A program made the position numbers and the translations under genes. This document shows positions 24,305 through 34,600 of a DNA stretch of 64,000 nt, piece after piece. Source of the DNA: Gilvimarinus japonicus (GTDB lineage: Bacteria; Pseudomonadota; Gammaproteobacteria; Pseudomonadales; Cellvibrionaceae); contig NZ_AP031500.1 in the NCBI RefSeq assembly GCF_042847215.1, forward strand, positions 1,116,001-1,180,000, given 5' to 3'. The notes under the pieces are model-generated. The model was not told where the DNA came from, did no database searches, and saw only the letters and a list, made by a program, of their open reading frames with translations. Positions within the stretch are counted from its first letter, which is position 1. Each line of letters begins with the position of its first letter.

Positions 24305-26113
24305 ATGAAAATGAAACTTTTAACAGCCTCTGTGCTGGCCGCAACCTTGGTGGGTTGTGGTGGTGACGGCGATGATGTTTTTGATGTTCCCGACACCTCA
24401 GGTAACGGCAGTTCAAGTTCAAGCTCAAGTGCGGGGCCAGCCGAGAATACTCCGGCGACTTTTGGTAACTTGGCCGCCACTATGACCAACAGTACCGAAG
24501 ATGATTTGGCGGGCACAGTATCGGTTACCGACGAAGATGACGGTGAAGATACCGTTCAAGCTCTGAGCGACGAAAGCACCATGTATGGTACTTTCTCTAT
24601 TGATACCGAAGGGTCTTGGGTTTACTCGCTAGACACTTCAGATACTACGATCGCGTCACTGTCGGGGGTCGATGATTCCGTTGTCGACGCCATTGAAATC
24701 CAATCTGCCGATGGCACTACCGCTAATCTGGAAATCACTATTACCGGTGGGGATACCGTTGTGACCACCACCCAGGCGGCGCGAATTACGGATCATATGA
24801 TCGATGATGCGGGCGAGCTAAGATATAAGTTTAGTGAGGCGATCTCTCAAGGTAAGTTGACTGTATCTTTCCTGAAAGATGCCGATGCGGTAGATGAAAG
24901 TGGGTCAGCGAAAGACGCTTATATCGGGCTGTACGGCTCATCCACGAGCACAAGCCAGGCTCTTGTCGATTTGCGGATTCAATCGGATCAATATGTGATT
25001 CGCGGTCACGATGATATTGATGTGGCGATTCCATTTACGCCAGGTGAGTGGACGGATGTGGAGATGACCTGGGATGCCTCAGCAGCGAGCGCCTCTGAAA
25101 CTCCGCTGGTGACCATTACCATTAATGGTACAAGTGTCACCACCGAACCTTTCTCTTCGGCGGCGGGCATTGCAAGTAATGTAATGGACGGTGTTGAGGC
25201 TGTGATCTTTAAGTTTGGTGATGATGGCGCTGTTATTCCTCATGCGGCCTATCACGTCGATGATGTGAAAGTTTACTCCGATCTAGAAGGGTCGACGCTT
25301 GCATTTGAAGATGACTTTGAAAGCTATGAAGTCGGTGACTTGCTTGATCCAGATGACAATGAAAACTCTATCTATCACAGCAATAGCGCGGAAGTCACGG
25401 TAGCGAATGTTGCCTCTTCTGGCACTGGCGGCCCTACTGGCCCCGAATCCGGCCCCGGTGCGGCGGGCAATAAAATAGCGAAAATTTCCGATAATATGAT
25501 TGATGACGCCGGTGAGCTACGCTACCGACATGATTCGACCATTCCAGCGGGTAAATTGTCGGTATCTTTTTTAAAAGACGATAATGCGGTTACCGAAGAC
25601 GGTAGTGCTAAAGACGCGTACATTGGCCTGTACGGTACCAGCACCAGTACCAGCGATGCCATCGTCGACTTGCGGATTCAGGGTGATAAGTTTGCGATTC
25701 GCGATCAGGATGATATCGACGTAACGGTACCCTTTACCCCTGGTCAGTGGACCGAGGTGGAAATGACCTGGGACGCATCGGCCGCCTCCGATTCTGTGCC
25801 GCCAATGGTCACCATTACAATCAATGGCACAAGTGTCACTACGGAAGCGTTCGACTCGGCGTCTTCAAGTCTTGCCGATGTAATGAATGGTGTCGAGGCT
25901 GTGATATTCAAGCTGGGCGACAATGGCTCAACCATTCCGAATGCCGCTTACCATGTTGATGAGATAAAGCTTTTCTCTGATCTGGATGGAACCACCGTGG
26001 CCTTTGAAGATGACTTCGAAGGTTACAGCGTGGGTGACTCTTTAGATTTGGACGATAACCCCGACTTGCCTTACCACGGCAACACCGCTGAAGCGGTGGT
26101 TGCGCAAGAGTAA
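24305..26113 (+). CDS. surface lipoprotein with VCBS-like region and two tandem beta-rich domains
   Basis: 602 residues; not assigned to a characterised family. Lipobox LVGC with Cys18, poly-serine linker (36-42), a VCBS-like segment (about 45-148: ATFGNLAATMTNSTEDDLAGT, VTDEDDGEDTV, GTFSIDTEGSWVYSLD), then two near-identical domains of about 200 residues (about 158-366 and 388-600). Both start ITDHMIDDAGELRY / ISDNMIDDAGELRY and hold AYIGLYG, DLRIQ, WTDVEMTWDASAAS, VTITINGTSVTTE, and end with FEDDFE.Y.VGD. The pattern suggests concanavalin-like or CBM sandwiches. With a TonB receptor next door and lyases around it, a glycan-capture role on the outer membrane is inferred. AAGGATA ribosome site. 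Confidence 0.75.
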   Translation: MKMKLLTASVLAATLVGCGGDGDDVFDVPDTSGNGSSSSSSSAGPAENTPATFGNLAATMTNSTEDDLAGTVSVTDEDDGEDTVQALSDESTMYGTFSIDTEGSWVYSLDTSDTTIASLSGVDDSVVDAIEIQSADGTTANLEITITGGDTVVTTTQAARITDHMIDDAGELRYKFSEAISQGKLTVSFLKDADAVDESGSAKDAYIGLYGSSTSTSQALVDLRIQSDQYVIRGHDDIDVAIPFTPGEWTDVEMTWDASAASASETPLVTITINGTSVTTEPFSSAAGIASNVMDGVEAVIFKFGDDGAVIPHAAYHVDDVKVYSDLEGSTLAFEDDFESYEVGDLLDPDDNENSIYHSNSAEVTVANVASSGTGGPTGPESGPGAAGNKIAKISDNMIDDAGELRYRHDSTIPAGKLSVSFLKDDNAVTEDGSAKDAYIGLYGTSTSTSDAIVDLRIQGDKFAIRDQDDIDVTVPFTPGQWTEVEMTWDASAASDSVPPMVTITINGTSVTTEAFDSASSSLADVMNGVEAVIFKLGDNGSTIPNAAYHVDEIKLFSDLDGTTVAFEDDFEGYSVGDSLDLDDNPDLPYHGNTAEAVVAQE

Positions 26114-26144
26114 CGGCGTATCTGTTCTGTGTAGTTGTTTTTTC

Positions 26145-26173
26145 TGCCCCCGTGTACACGGGGGCAGACTTTT
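26145..26173 (+). terminator. terminator with a 22-base perfect palindrome
   Basis: TGCCCCCGTGT/ACACGGGGGCA is an exact palindrome at 26145-26166, followed by GACTTTTT, and preceded on the other side by TTGTTTTTTC. It lies 31 bases after the lipoprotein stop and separates it from the receptor gene. The remaining gap to P4 shows nothing clear. Confidence 0.7.
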
Positions 26174-26509
26174 TCCGCAAAATTGTGTGCCTTCCCCCTT
26201 TTAGCTTCTCTCCTAAACTGACGCTGTGTTTGCTATCTACGTTACCGCGAGCTTCATCGCGTCAATTGTTCTATTGCTTGGCGTTATTATTGGTATTCAT
26301 ATTGGACTACCATTTTTGGTGAATTATTTTACTTGATGGTAGTTTTGACCATATCTTTTTCTGAGTTGGCGCATAAATATTTACTTGTTTATCCGTGTAA
26401 AGCTCCGTCAGGAGCGCTGCAATATATCTTTAAGTCGTTGAAAAATAAGTAGTTTATTTGGTGGTCAGGTTATATTCATATTGGTTTCCACTATATGTAT
26501 TCAAAGTGG

Positions 26510-26539
26510 TTGACAATCATGCAGAATATTGGGTAATGT
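26510..26539 (+). promoter_or_regulatory. alginate-locus promoter P4 (TonB receptor)
   Basis: TTGACA 26510-26515, 18-base spacer, TAATGT 26534-26539, GTGG before the -35 box. Close relative of P3. Expected start near 26546 gives a leader of about 48 nt to the receptor's GTG, with GGAGAATGAG as ribosome site. Confidence 0.7.
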
Positions 26540-26593
26540 CTCTATGGCGAGTGAGGTTGTTCTGCCAATAAACATAACTATGGAGAATGAGAA

Positions 26594-29521
26594 GTGAGCG
26601 ACGATAATAAATTTAATCTATCCAAAGCCGTTGCGGCCATCAGTGGTGCAATGATGACGGCATCAACACTGGCTTTTGCCCAAGCCGCTGTTGCCCAAGA
26701 ATCTGAGATGCTAGAAGAGGTGGTCGTAACTGGCATCCGCGCCTCTCTTGAAAGTGCTATTCAAGAAAAGCGCGCTGCGACTAACGTAATGGAAGTGATT
26801 CAAGCTGATGATATTGGTAAGCTTCCAGATCAAAACCTGGCGGAAGTACTCGAAAACATCACCGGTATTCAAATCACCCGCTCGGCAGGTGTAGGTACTG
26901 GGGTCCAAATTCGTGGTACCAATGCTAACCGCACCGAGATCAATGGTGTTTCTACTGTAGGCTCGGGCGCCGGTCGTAGCGGCATTAGCTTCGATGACGT
27001 CTCTGCCGCTATTATTTCTGAAGTTCAAGTTATTAAAGCCCCCGACGCAAAAACCGTTGAAGGTTCTGTGGGTGGCACTATTAACTTAAAAACCATCCGT
27101 CCTCTTGAGCTAAACGAGCCGCTGATTGCGGTGCGTGTGCAGGGCGAGCAAAGTAGCTTGTCGGACGATGGCGGTTGGAGCCCTCGTCTGTCTGGCTCTT
27201 TTGGTAATAACTGGAATACCGATGCAGGTGATTTTGGTGTAGTGCTCAGCGGGAGTTATACCGAGCAGGACGTATCGGCTTTCCGTCCGCGCGCGGACCG
27301 CGATAACCTGGATACCTTGGCTGATGGTACCAACTATTTGCCGATTCAGTTCTTTGTTCAGGATTACGATAACTACCAGTACGAAACGACGAACTTGGCC
27401 GGTACCTTTGAGTGGGCACCGAATGACGCCTTCACCTTTTACTTTGATGCGATTCTCAACGAGCAAGACCGCTTTCAGGAAAGTACCCGTGTTCAGGCGT
27501 CCGGGGTAAGTACTCTCATCGGTACGTCACTGCCCGACTCGTATGAGACCGTTGATTTTGGCTCAGTCGATGGCGAAAACGGCACGCAAAATTTAGGTTC
27601 GATCCAAGCTGCTCTGACCGGTGTTATTGATGCGCAAAATGATGGTCGTTACGATCCGAACTTGCGCCTGTCTACCGATACTGGTTCGCGTGAAACCTCG
27701 AGCGAGATCTTTAGTTTGGGTACCAACTTCGAGTTGGGTAAGTTTTCGGGTAAGGTTGAATTGGCCAGCTCGACCAATGATACGATTAACCCTGACTTCA
27801 GTACTACGCTGAACTTTATCAACCCCAATACCGCTGTGGGCACCGACAATGACAATGGTACGCCAATCGAATACGACCTGTCTGGTGGCTCTTTGGCATT
27901 TGGTATTGCCGATGTTGCTAACGCGCCTAGCACGGCAGATTTGCTTGATCCGGCGAATTACGTACTGCGCGACGTTAACCAATCTCACGATGTGGTTAAA
28001 AACAGTGAAGACGCCTTCCGTATCGACGTAAGCTATGATTTAGATATGTCGATTTTCACCACTATCGACTTCGGTTATCGCTTTAACAGCTCGCAAAGTG
28101 TGAACAACGATAACGCGTCGAACGTTGGTTTGCGGACGTTAGCAGAGTCACCGTCCGGTAATTTGTACGCCGAAATTCTGACCGCTGGCCCTGACAATTT
28201 TAATGATGCAGACGGCCGCGAGTTGTATGTACGCGACTTCCTGACCATTAATCCTACATTGTCAAACTCTAATCCTGATGGTGTGTTGGCAGCGTTGAAC
28301 TCGGCGATGTCGGCTATTGGTCAAGACCCTATCAGTTCGCCAACCTCAAGCACTAACGCTTTTTTTGATATTACTGAAGAGACCAATGCTCTGTACGCCC
28401 AGGCGAACTTTGCCGCCGGTATCTTCCGCGGTAATTTTGGTTTGCGTTACTTAGAAACTGACATTGATTCAGTGGGCAACCGTACGACTGACGGCGTGGT
28501 CGAGCAAACATCAACAACTGGTAGTTACGACTTTATATTGCCTCGTATCAACTTGGTCGCTGATTTGACCGACGATATTATGCTGCGTGCGGCTTGGTCG
28601 AAAGACATTCGTCGTCCGGACTTTGATGACCTGTCTACCTCGTTCTCGTTCGAAACTAGTCCCAACCCAGCGGCTGCTATTGGCAACCCGGGTTTGGAGC
28701 CAGAAGAGGTTGAGTCTTTCGAAATATCTGCGGAGTGGTATTTTGCACCATCAAGCATGGTTAGCGCGGGTTACTTCCACAAAACACGTACTGGATTGTT
28801 CGTAGGTCAGCAGGAAGATCCGGCGGTCGATCCTGATACAGGATACCGTGACCTGACCGCTCCCTGTGAAGGCGGTGGTATCTACAACCCAATCGCTGAT
28901 CCGAACGTGTTTGGTCCAGCAGGCTCGTCTCCGGGTGTTTGTGTGCCAACATCGATTACCGTTAACGGTGATGGCGAAACCACGCAGCAAGGTATTGAGC
29001 TGGCGTTCCAATACGACCTTGCAGGTTTTGAGGATGTCTTGGGCTGGGCTTCTGGCTTCGGTATCGTGACTAACTACACATGGCAGGAGTTTGACGGTGG
29101 TGACTCGTACTATAACGCGACTAGCCGTGCGGCTACTGTGTTCTCTTCGCTGGGTGCCGATGATGTAACCATGCGTGCAGCGTTACTCGATAACTCTGAA
29201 AATGCGTACAACTTTACTTTGTACTATGAGAAGTATGGTTTGTCAGCTCGCGCGCGTTACACCTGGCGCGATGCCTTCCGCTCGGATGACTTTGGTAGTA
29301 CCTCAAGCTACCCATGGGGCTTCCCAGTGGTGCAGGAAGCACGTGGTCAGCTGAATGCGAGTGTCAATTACGACATCACCGATCAGTTCAGCGTGGGACT
29401 TGAAGCTGTCAATCTCACTGAATCTGAAATTGAGCAATCTTGCGTGAACGAAGGCGCACTGTTGTGCTTCCAAGGTCTCACAGATCGCCGCGTTACTCTT
29501 GGCGCAAGCTATAAGTTCTAA
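26594..29521 (+). CDS. TonB-dependent receptor (oligoalginate uptake)
   Basis: 975 residues. N-terminal signal region ending near AVAQE, TonB box EEVVVTGIRASLESAIQEK, plug domain with DDIGKLPDQNLAEVLENITGIQITR and GVQIRGTNANRTEING, and a 22-strand type beta-barrel that ends in aromatic SYKF. The IRASLE...KR.A..V.EVI..DDIGKLPD opening belongs to the large TonB receptors used for polysaccharide products in Xanthomonas, Caulobacter and marine gammaproteobacteria. Its setting among lyases points to alginate oligomers. GTG start with a good ribosome site. Followed by a strong terminator, so it is probably expressed alone from P4. Confidence 0.92.
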   Translation: MSDDNKFNLSKAVAAISGAMMTASTLAFAQAAVAQESEMLEEVVVTGIRASLESAIQEKRAATNVMEVIQADDIGKLPDQNLAEVLENITGIQITRSAGVGTGVQIRGTNANRTEINGVSTVGSGAGRSGISFDDVSAAIISEVQVIKAPDAKTVEGSVGGTINLKTIRPLELNEPLIAVRVQGEQSSLSDDGGWSPRLSGSFGNNWNTDAGDFGVVLSGSYTEQDVSAFRPRADRDNLDTLADGTNYLPIQFFVQDYDNYQYETTNLAGTFEWAPNDAFTFYFDAILNEQDRFQESTRVQASGVSTLIGTSLPDSYETVDFGSVDGENGTQNLGSIQAALTGVIDAQNDGRYDPNLRLSTDTGSRETSSEIFSLGTNFELGKFSGKVELASSTNDTINPDFSTTLNFINPNTAVGTDNDNGTPIEYDLSGGSLAFGIADVANAPSTADLLDPANYVLRDVNQSHDVVKNSEDAFRIDVSYDLDMSIFTTIDFGYRFNSSQSVNNDNASNVGLRTLAESPSGNLYAEILTAGPDNFNDADGRELYVRDFLTINPTLSNSNPDGVLAALNSAMSAIGQDPISSPTSSTNAFFDITEETNALYAQANFAAGIFRGNFGLRYLETDIDSVGNRTTDGVVEQTSTTGSYDFILPRINLVADLTDDIMLRAAWSKDIRRPDFDDLSTSFSFETSPNPAAAIGNPGLEPEEVESFEISAEWYFAPSSMVSAGYFHKTRTGLFVGQQEDPAVDPDTGYRDLTAPCEGGGIYNPIADPNVFGPAGSSPGVCVPTSITVNGDGETTQQGIELAFQYDLAGFEDVLGWASGFGIVTNYTWQEFDGGDSYYNATSRAATVFSSLGADDVTMRAALLDNSENAYNFTLYYEKYGLSARARYTWRDAFRSDDFGSTSSYPWGFPVVQEARGQLNASVNYDITDQFSVGLEAVNLTESEIEQSCVNEGALLCFQGLTDRRVTLGASYKF

Positions 29522-29573
29522 TTTGACGATTAGACGTAGTGAACAGAGTCGGGAATTCGCTCCCGGCTCTGGC

Positions 29574-29613
29574 GGACACCAAACCCCGTTTTCGGGGTTT
29601 GGTGTCCTTTTTT
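29574..29613 (+). terminator. strong intrinsic terminator
   Basis: GGACACCAAACCCCG (29574-29588) pairs perfectly with CGGGGTTTGGTGTCC (29593-29607) over a TTTT loop, then T6. Located 52 bases after the receptor stop. Confidence 0.95.
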
Positions 29614-29724
29614 ATGAAAACGTAAAAATAACAATAACGGCTGCGCTACGGTTGTACAGCAGCTGCAGTTTTTCAGGGCGGAGCCCTCTCTATCTGCTGG
29701 GCCCGATCCTTTAGGAGTAAACCT

Positions 29725-31152
29725 ATGTCTCAACTGAACCCTTTTTTTGTAATGTTGCCGTTGGTCGTTGCGGTGTGCTCAGCCTGTTCTGGCTCATCAA
29801 GCTCCACTGGCTCATCGGCGTCTACGTCATCAAGTTCATCGGTGGCGAGCACCGATGAGTGTACCGGCACAGAGGCTCTGGTGATTAATGTCGCCAGTGA
29901 TGATGGCAGCCACGACGGCCACAGCCCGGCCAACACAATTGACGGCAGTCTTGATGGCGAGTCCCGCTGGTCTTCTCAGGGTGACGGCAAAACATTGCTA
30001 TTGGATTTGGGCACCGAGGCGACCATTGCCGAGGTTAAAACCGCTTGGTTTAATGCCGACGAGCGTACCTCGTTTTATGATATCGAGGCATCCGCTGATA
30101 ACAACACCTGGAGCACTCTGGTGGCCAATGGGCAATCTCAGGGCTCTGAAGAATTTGCAACCGATTCTTTTGATCGGCTCGATGCTCGCTATGTGCGCAT
30201 TATTGGCCATGGCAACTCGGAAAATTTATGGAACAGTCTGCTCGAGGTCGAAGTGCATGGTTGCGGCGGGCTGGATGCGCCTACGGCGCAGCCCAGCGGA
30301 CCTCTCGCTATTGCTGAATTGGACCCCGCCAAGCCACCCTCGGATAATTTCGACTTATCGCGGTGGTATGTGAGCGTCCCAATTGATGATGACGGTAATG
30401 GCCGCGCGGACAACATTAAAGAAAATGATTTGAATGACGGCTATGAGCTGCCAGATTACTTCTTTACCGGTTCTGATGGCGGTATGGTGTTTCGGGTTTA
30501 TCCGTCAGGTTTTAAAACCTCGACTAATACCAGCTACACCCGTGTTGAGTTGCGGGAGATGCTGCGAGCGGGCAATACCCGTATTGATACTCAGGGCGTT
30601 AATGGCAATAACTGGGTGTTCGGCAGTGCGCCAGCCTCCGATCGCGCTGCCGCCGGTGGTGTGGATGGCAATATGCGGGCGACGCTCGCGGTTAATCGTG
30701 TGTCCACCACTGGGGAGGCATACCAAATTGGCCGGGTGATTGTTGGTCAGATTCATGCAAATGATGATGAGCCTATTCGACTGTACTATCGAAAATTGCC
30801 TGACAACAATAAAGGTTCTTTGTATTTTGCGCACGAGATTAATGGCGGCGACGATATCGGTTATGAGTTGCTTGGTAGCAGCGCTAACAGCGCATCAAAC
30901 CCTGCCGATGGCATTGCTCTTGATGAAACCTTCGGTTACGAAATTGATGTCAAAGGCAATGCATTAACGGTGTTTATCTATCGCGATGGCAAGCCTACCG
31001 TCAGTAAAACCGTGGATATGAGCGGCAGTGGCTACGACGAAGGTGGCCAGTATATGTATTTTAAAGCCGGTGCCTACAACCAAAACAACAGTGGCGATGA
31101 CAACGATTATACCCAGGTAACGTTTTACGCTCTGGAACATTCGCACAACTAG
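29725..31152 (+). CDS. CBM32-PL7 alginate lyase lipoprotein
   Basis: 475 residues. Lipoprotein-like signal (AVCSACSGSSSS, acylation at Cys21 likely) with a serine-rich linker. Residues about 45-180 form an F5/8 type C (CBM32-like) domain: SPANTIDGSLDGESRWSSQG, LLLDLG and DARYVRIIGHGN are characteristic. Residues about 205-475 are a PL7 domain with RVELREML, VVGQIHANDDE and YFKAGAYNQNNSGD. The binding module would hold the enzyme on alginate or cell walls while it cuts internal bonds. Ribosome site AGGAGTAA before ATG. Stands between two receptors, with its own terminator after it. Confidence 0.93.
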   Translation: MSQLNPFFVMLPLVVAVCSACSGSSSSTGSSASTSSSSSVASTDECTGTEALVINVASDDGSHDGHSPANTIDGSLDGESRWSSQGDGKTLLLDLGTEATIAEVKTAWFNADERTSFYDIEASADNNTWSTLVANGQSQGSEEFATDSFDRLDARYVRIIGHGNSENLWNSLLEVEVHGCGGLDAPTAQPSGPLAIAELDPAKPPSDNFDLSRWYVSVPIDDDGNGRADNIKENDLNDGYELPDYFFTGSDGGMVFRVYPSGFKTSTNTSYTRVELREMLRAGNTRIDTQGVNGNNWVFGSAPASDRAAAGGVDGNMRATLAVNRVSTTGEAYQIGRVIVGQIHANDDEPIRLYYRKLPDNNKGSLYFAHEINGGDDIGYELLGSSANSASNPADGIALDETFGYEIDVKGNALTVFIYRDGKPTVSKTVDMSGSGYDEGGQYMYFKAGAYNQNNSGDDNDYTQVTFYALEHSHN

Positions 31153-31161
31153 TCGTAGCTT

Positions 31162-31193
31162 GCGGTGGAGCATTTCTGCTCCATCGCTTTTTT
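31162..31193 (+). terminator. intrinsic terminator
   Basis: GCGGTGGAGC (31162-31171) pairs with GCTCCATCGC (31178-31187) around ATTTCT, one G-T pair, then T6. It ends the CBM32-PL7 transcript 10 bases after the stop. The following 380 bases carry no gene I can support. Confidence 0.88.
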
Positions 31194-31577
31194 AAACCCG
31201 TTACTTCCGCCTAAAAATATTTAACCTCTTCGCTGTTTTTCTGCGCGCCTAGATGGCGATCTCGTATTTAACTCTTCGTGCCCCGCGTGGTGCTATCCAC
31301 TACCATCATACTATCAGCCTGTCGGCGGCAGGGCGGTAGAGGCGCGGCTGTTTAACGAGGGCGGCCTTTAATTATCACGCTTACGCCTTGGCTTATTGCT
31401 GATCCGTCCGCCGGCATGGGGATGCGGGGCAGCGTTGGTTGGTGTCGGCTTATCCGTTGTGTGTTCTGTGAGAGCCGTAAAGCGAGAATGTTATTGTGTT
31501 GATCGCTATTGCTAGGTTGTTACGGGTTTTTTCGGAAAAGATTGTGGTGGTGGGCGTTCAAGTTGGGAAAATAGAGG

Positions 31578-31605
31578 TAAAAAAAGGGCCCGCATAAGCG
31601 GGCCC
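31578..31605 (-). terminator. intrinsic terminator of the second TonB receptor
   Basis: On the minus strand GGGCCCGC (from 31605) pairs with GCGGGCCC around a 4-base loop and runs into seven T. A smaller hairpin GCCGTC/GACGGC (31614-31633) sits between stop and terminator. Confidence 0.9.
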
Positions 31606-31645
31606 GAATGGTTGCCGTCCGACATAAGACGGCAGGGATAGTAGG

Positions 31646-34600
31646 TTAGAGGAACTTAGCTTTTACACCAAAGAAGACACGGGGGCCGTAGCTGTTCACT
31701 TCACCCAAGTTGTCTGTGGTGTAGTGATACTGGCGTTTTGGCTCGTCAAATAAGTTGATGCCTTCTAGGCTAAGGCGCACATTGTCGGTGATGTAGTAAG
31801 ACATACGAGCTTCCCAGACTCCGGTATCACCTACATAGCGCAAGCGGGTTCCGTTGCTGGTGTAAGGCTGGAAGTATTCGCTGCGGTACTTGTAGATCAA
31901 GCTGCCGTCAAAATCGCCGGCCGAATAATACAGCTGACCCGAGAATACGTGATCCGAGAAGCCGGGTACGTTGCCTGGCTCGACAATCCCCTGCGATTGC
32001 GAAACGATATTTCCCTCGTCATCGCGAACCGTAATGTCGCCGTAGTTGCTGTCTTCAAACTCGAAGTCGGATTCGGCGTAGTTGTAGCTTGCTTTTGCAC
32101 CAAAACCGCTCAAGAAACCTGGCAAATAAGAAAAATTGTGCGTTGCCGTAATTTCGATACCGGTCAGGTTGCTGGCGTCGTCGTTGGTTTCAGTCAGGTC
32201 AAAGTCGGCCGGAACCACTTGCCCGTCAATCAGAAACTCCTCGGTGGTTCGAGTGGTTTCAAAGCCGCCCTGAAAGCTTTTGTGGTAGAGCCCAAACGCC
32301 AGCATGGTGTCTTGGTTTGGGTACCACTCGATAGCGGTATCGAAGCTCCAAGAGGTCAGTGGTTGCAGGTTGGGGTTACCATCACCGCTCACATTCTGAA
32401 TTAACTCATCCAGCGTGGTGATGTCCTCTTCGCTGCTGACGGTAAAGCCACGCTGATAGCTCATATCCGCGGGCTCTGGACGAGACAGACCACGATAAAC
32501 CGCACCGCGCAACATCAGGTCATCGGTCAAGTCGACAATCAGGTTTACGCTTGGCAATACTTCTGTGTAATCGCCGCCGGCTTCAACGCGCTCAAGGTCC
32601 GCGCCTTCGATGGGCACCAACGATAAAATGCCGGTGTCCGACGTTTCAATCGTGTAGGGCGTGCGATAGCCAATAGACTCAACGTCAGTTTGTACCACGC
32701 GCAAGCCGAAATTACCGCGTATGGTTTTGTTCATAAACGCGCTATCGAAGTCGGCCATAATATAAGCGGCTTTCGTCGTTTCGGTGACATCGGTGACGCT
32801 CGCTAACGATTCTGGCATTTCTGGGAATTCGGTAGACTCCCCGGTAAAGTCCGCGAGCATTGAAACGGCGCAAGCGGTGTCGAACGTAGCCCAGCTGTTG
32901 ACCTCTTTGGTGACGTTGCCTTGATCGTCAAGGATGGTGATTAAGGCGCCGTCGCGTTCAGACGACAAAAAGTCACTCTCAGGGAATTCGATAGCACAGG
33001 TTTCGTTGATGTTTGACAGTGTAGGGAAGTCGCCAATGGTCACTTCAAATTCATTGCGAACGGTTGGCCCCATGTCGAGGTATTCTAGCTCTGAGTAGCG
33101 CGCGCCACCTTTAATAGCGGTAATCACACCATCCAGGCGCCAGTCAAAGTCGGCCCGGAAGGCTTCAATGGTGTTGGTGCGGTCGACATCACTGTCGATG
33201 CGTGCGCGGTAGCGATCAGAGAAGAGTGAGTGATCGGTGACGTCGAATCCTGTTATCTCATACTGACGAATGCCGGAGTCCCGATCCCACTGCACCATCG
33301 GACGATATTGCGAGGTAAGCTCGCCGTAAACGTCGCGATCATCAGACTGAGTGCGAAGCAGCATCTGATTTTCGACGCGAGTGGTTTCAGAGAAAGAGTA
33401 GTCGGCTGAAATCGTTAAGTCGGTGGTGAGGTCGTAAGCGACGTTTATGCCGTACCCGGTGTAATCTTCATCGCGACGGTAAAGCTCGCTGTTAGACTCA
33501 ATGGCCGTTTCACCTTTCCAGTTGGTGATGGCGCCAGAGTCGCTTACCACCAAGCTTTCTGGTGTAACCCCTGGTGTAGTGCGCTTCTGGTTGGCAAAGT
33601 TTAAGTCATGACGTTTCTCAGCCTGGATGCGCTCTGAGGTCTGGTAATCGATATTAATATCGGTTTTGTTGTTCGGTTGAAACTGAATTGCCGCAAAAAT
33701 AGCCTCGCGCTCGTCAGAGGTGTCGTTTTGACGGTAGCTGTTAGAGCTAGGTGCGAATGCAAAGTCTTTACCGGCGTCGTAAGCTTCGCCGGTTTCGGGG
33801 TTAATCTCGGTGTTGTAATCCCCGGAGTTAGACGGGCCGCTAACCGGGTCCTCACAGTCGCCGGCTGTGGGCATGTAGTAACCCCGATCGGTAACGCTCG
33901 GGTCGTTGATACACGCAAACAGCGAGGTGCCGCTAGGGCTGGAAGCACGCATTTCAGACTCTGGTTGAGCGATATCGCTTTGCTCGTACCCCAAAGAAAT
34001 GCCTAATGCCATGCCGTTATCAAATTCAAACTGGTCAACATAGCTGGCGCTACCGCGAAAACCGACATCCCCGGCCATTGAATCTTTAATGTTCTGCTGG
34101 TTGGGCTGAAAGCCCGCCTTGGCTTCAATTTGTAAGCGACGCTTGTTGTAGTCGAGCGGTTTAACCGTTTCTAGGGCGATCAAGCCGGCCACGCCGCCTT
34201 CTATCAGGCTGGCGTCCTGAGTTTTATAAATGGCCACTTTGTTTACCAGCTCGGACGGAAACTGAGAAAAGTTAACCGAGCGGTCACCGCTGCCGTTAGA
34301 GGCGTTACGGCCATTAAATGTTGTGGCGCTTAGGTAAGGGCCAAGGCCCCGAATAGAGATCTCGGTGGCGCCGCCGTTTTCACGGTGCGAAGACGCGCCG
34401 GTGATGGACTCGAGCGCCTCACCAATAGACAGTGCGGGCATATCGCCGATATCGTTGGCCGACATGCCGTCGACGATGGTGGTGGAGCTGCGCTTGATGT
34501 CGATAGTTGTTTGAATTGTGGCGCGAGTGCCTTGTACGACCACTTCTTCGAGCATCAGATCGTTGTTTGACTGCTCCTCTTGTGCTTGCGCCAGGCTTGC

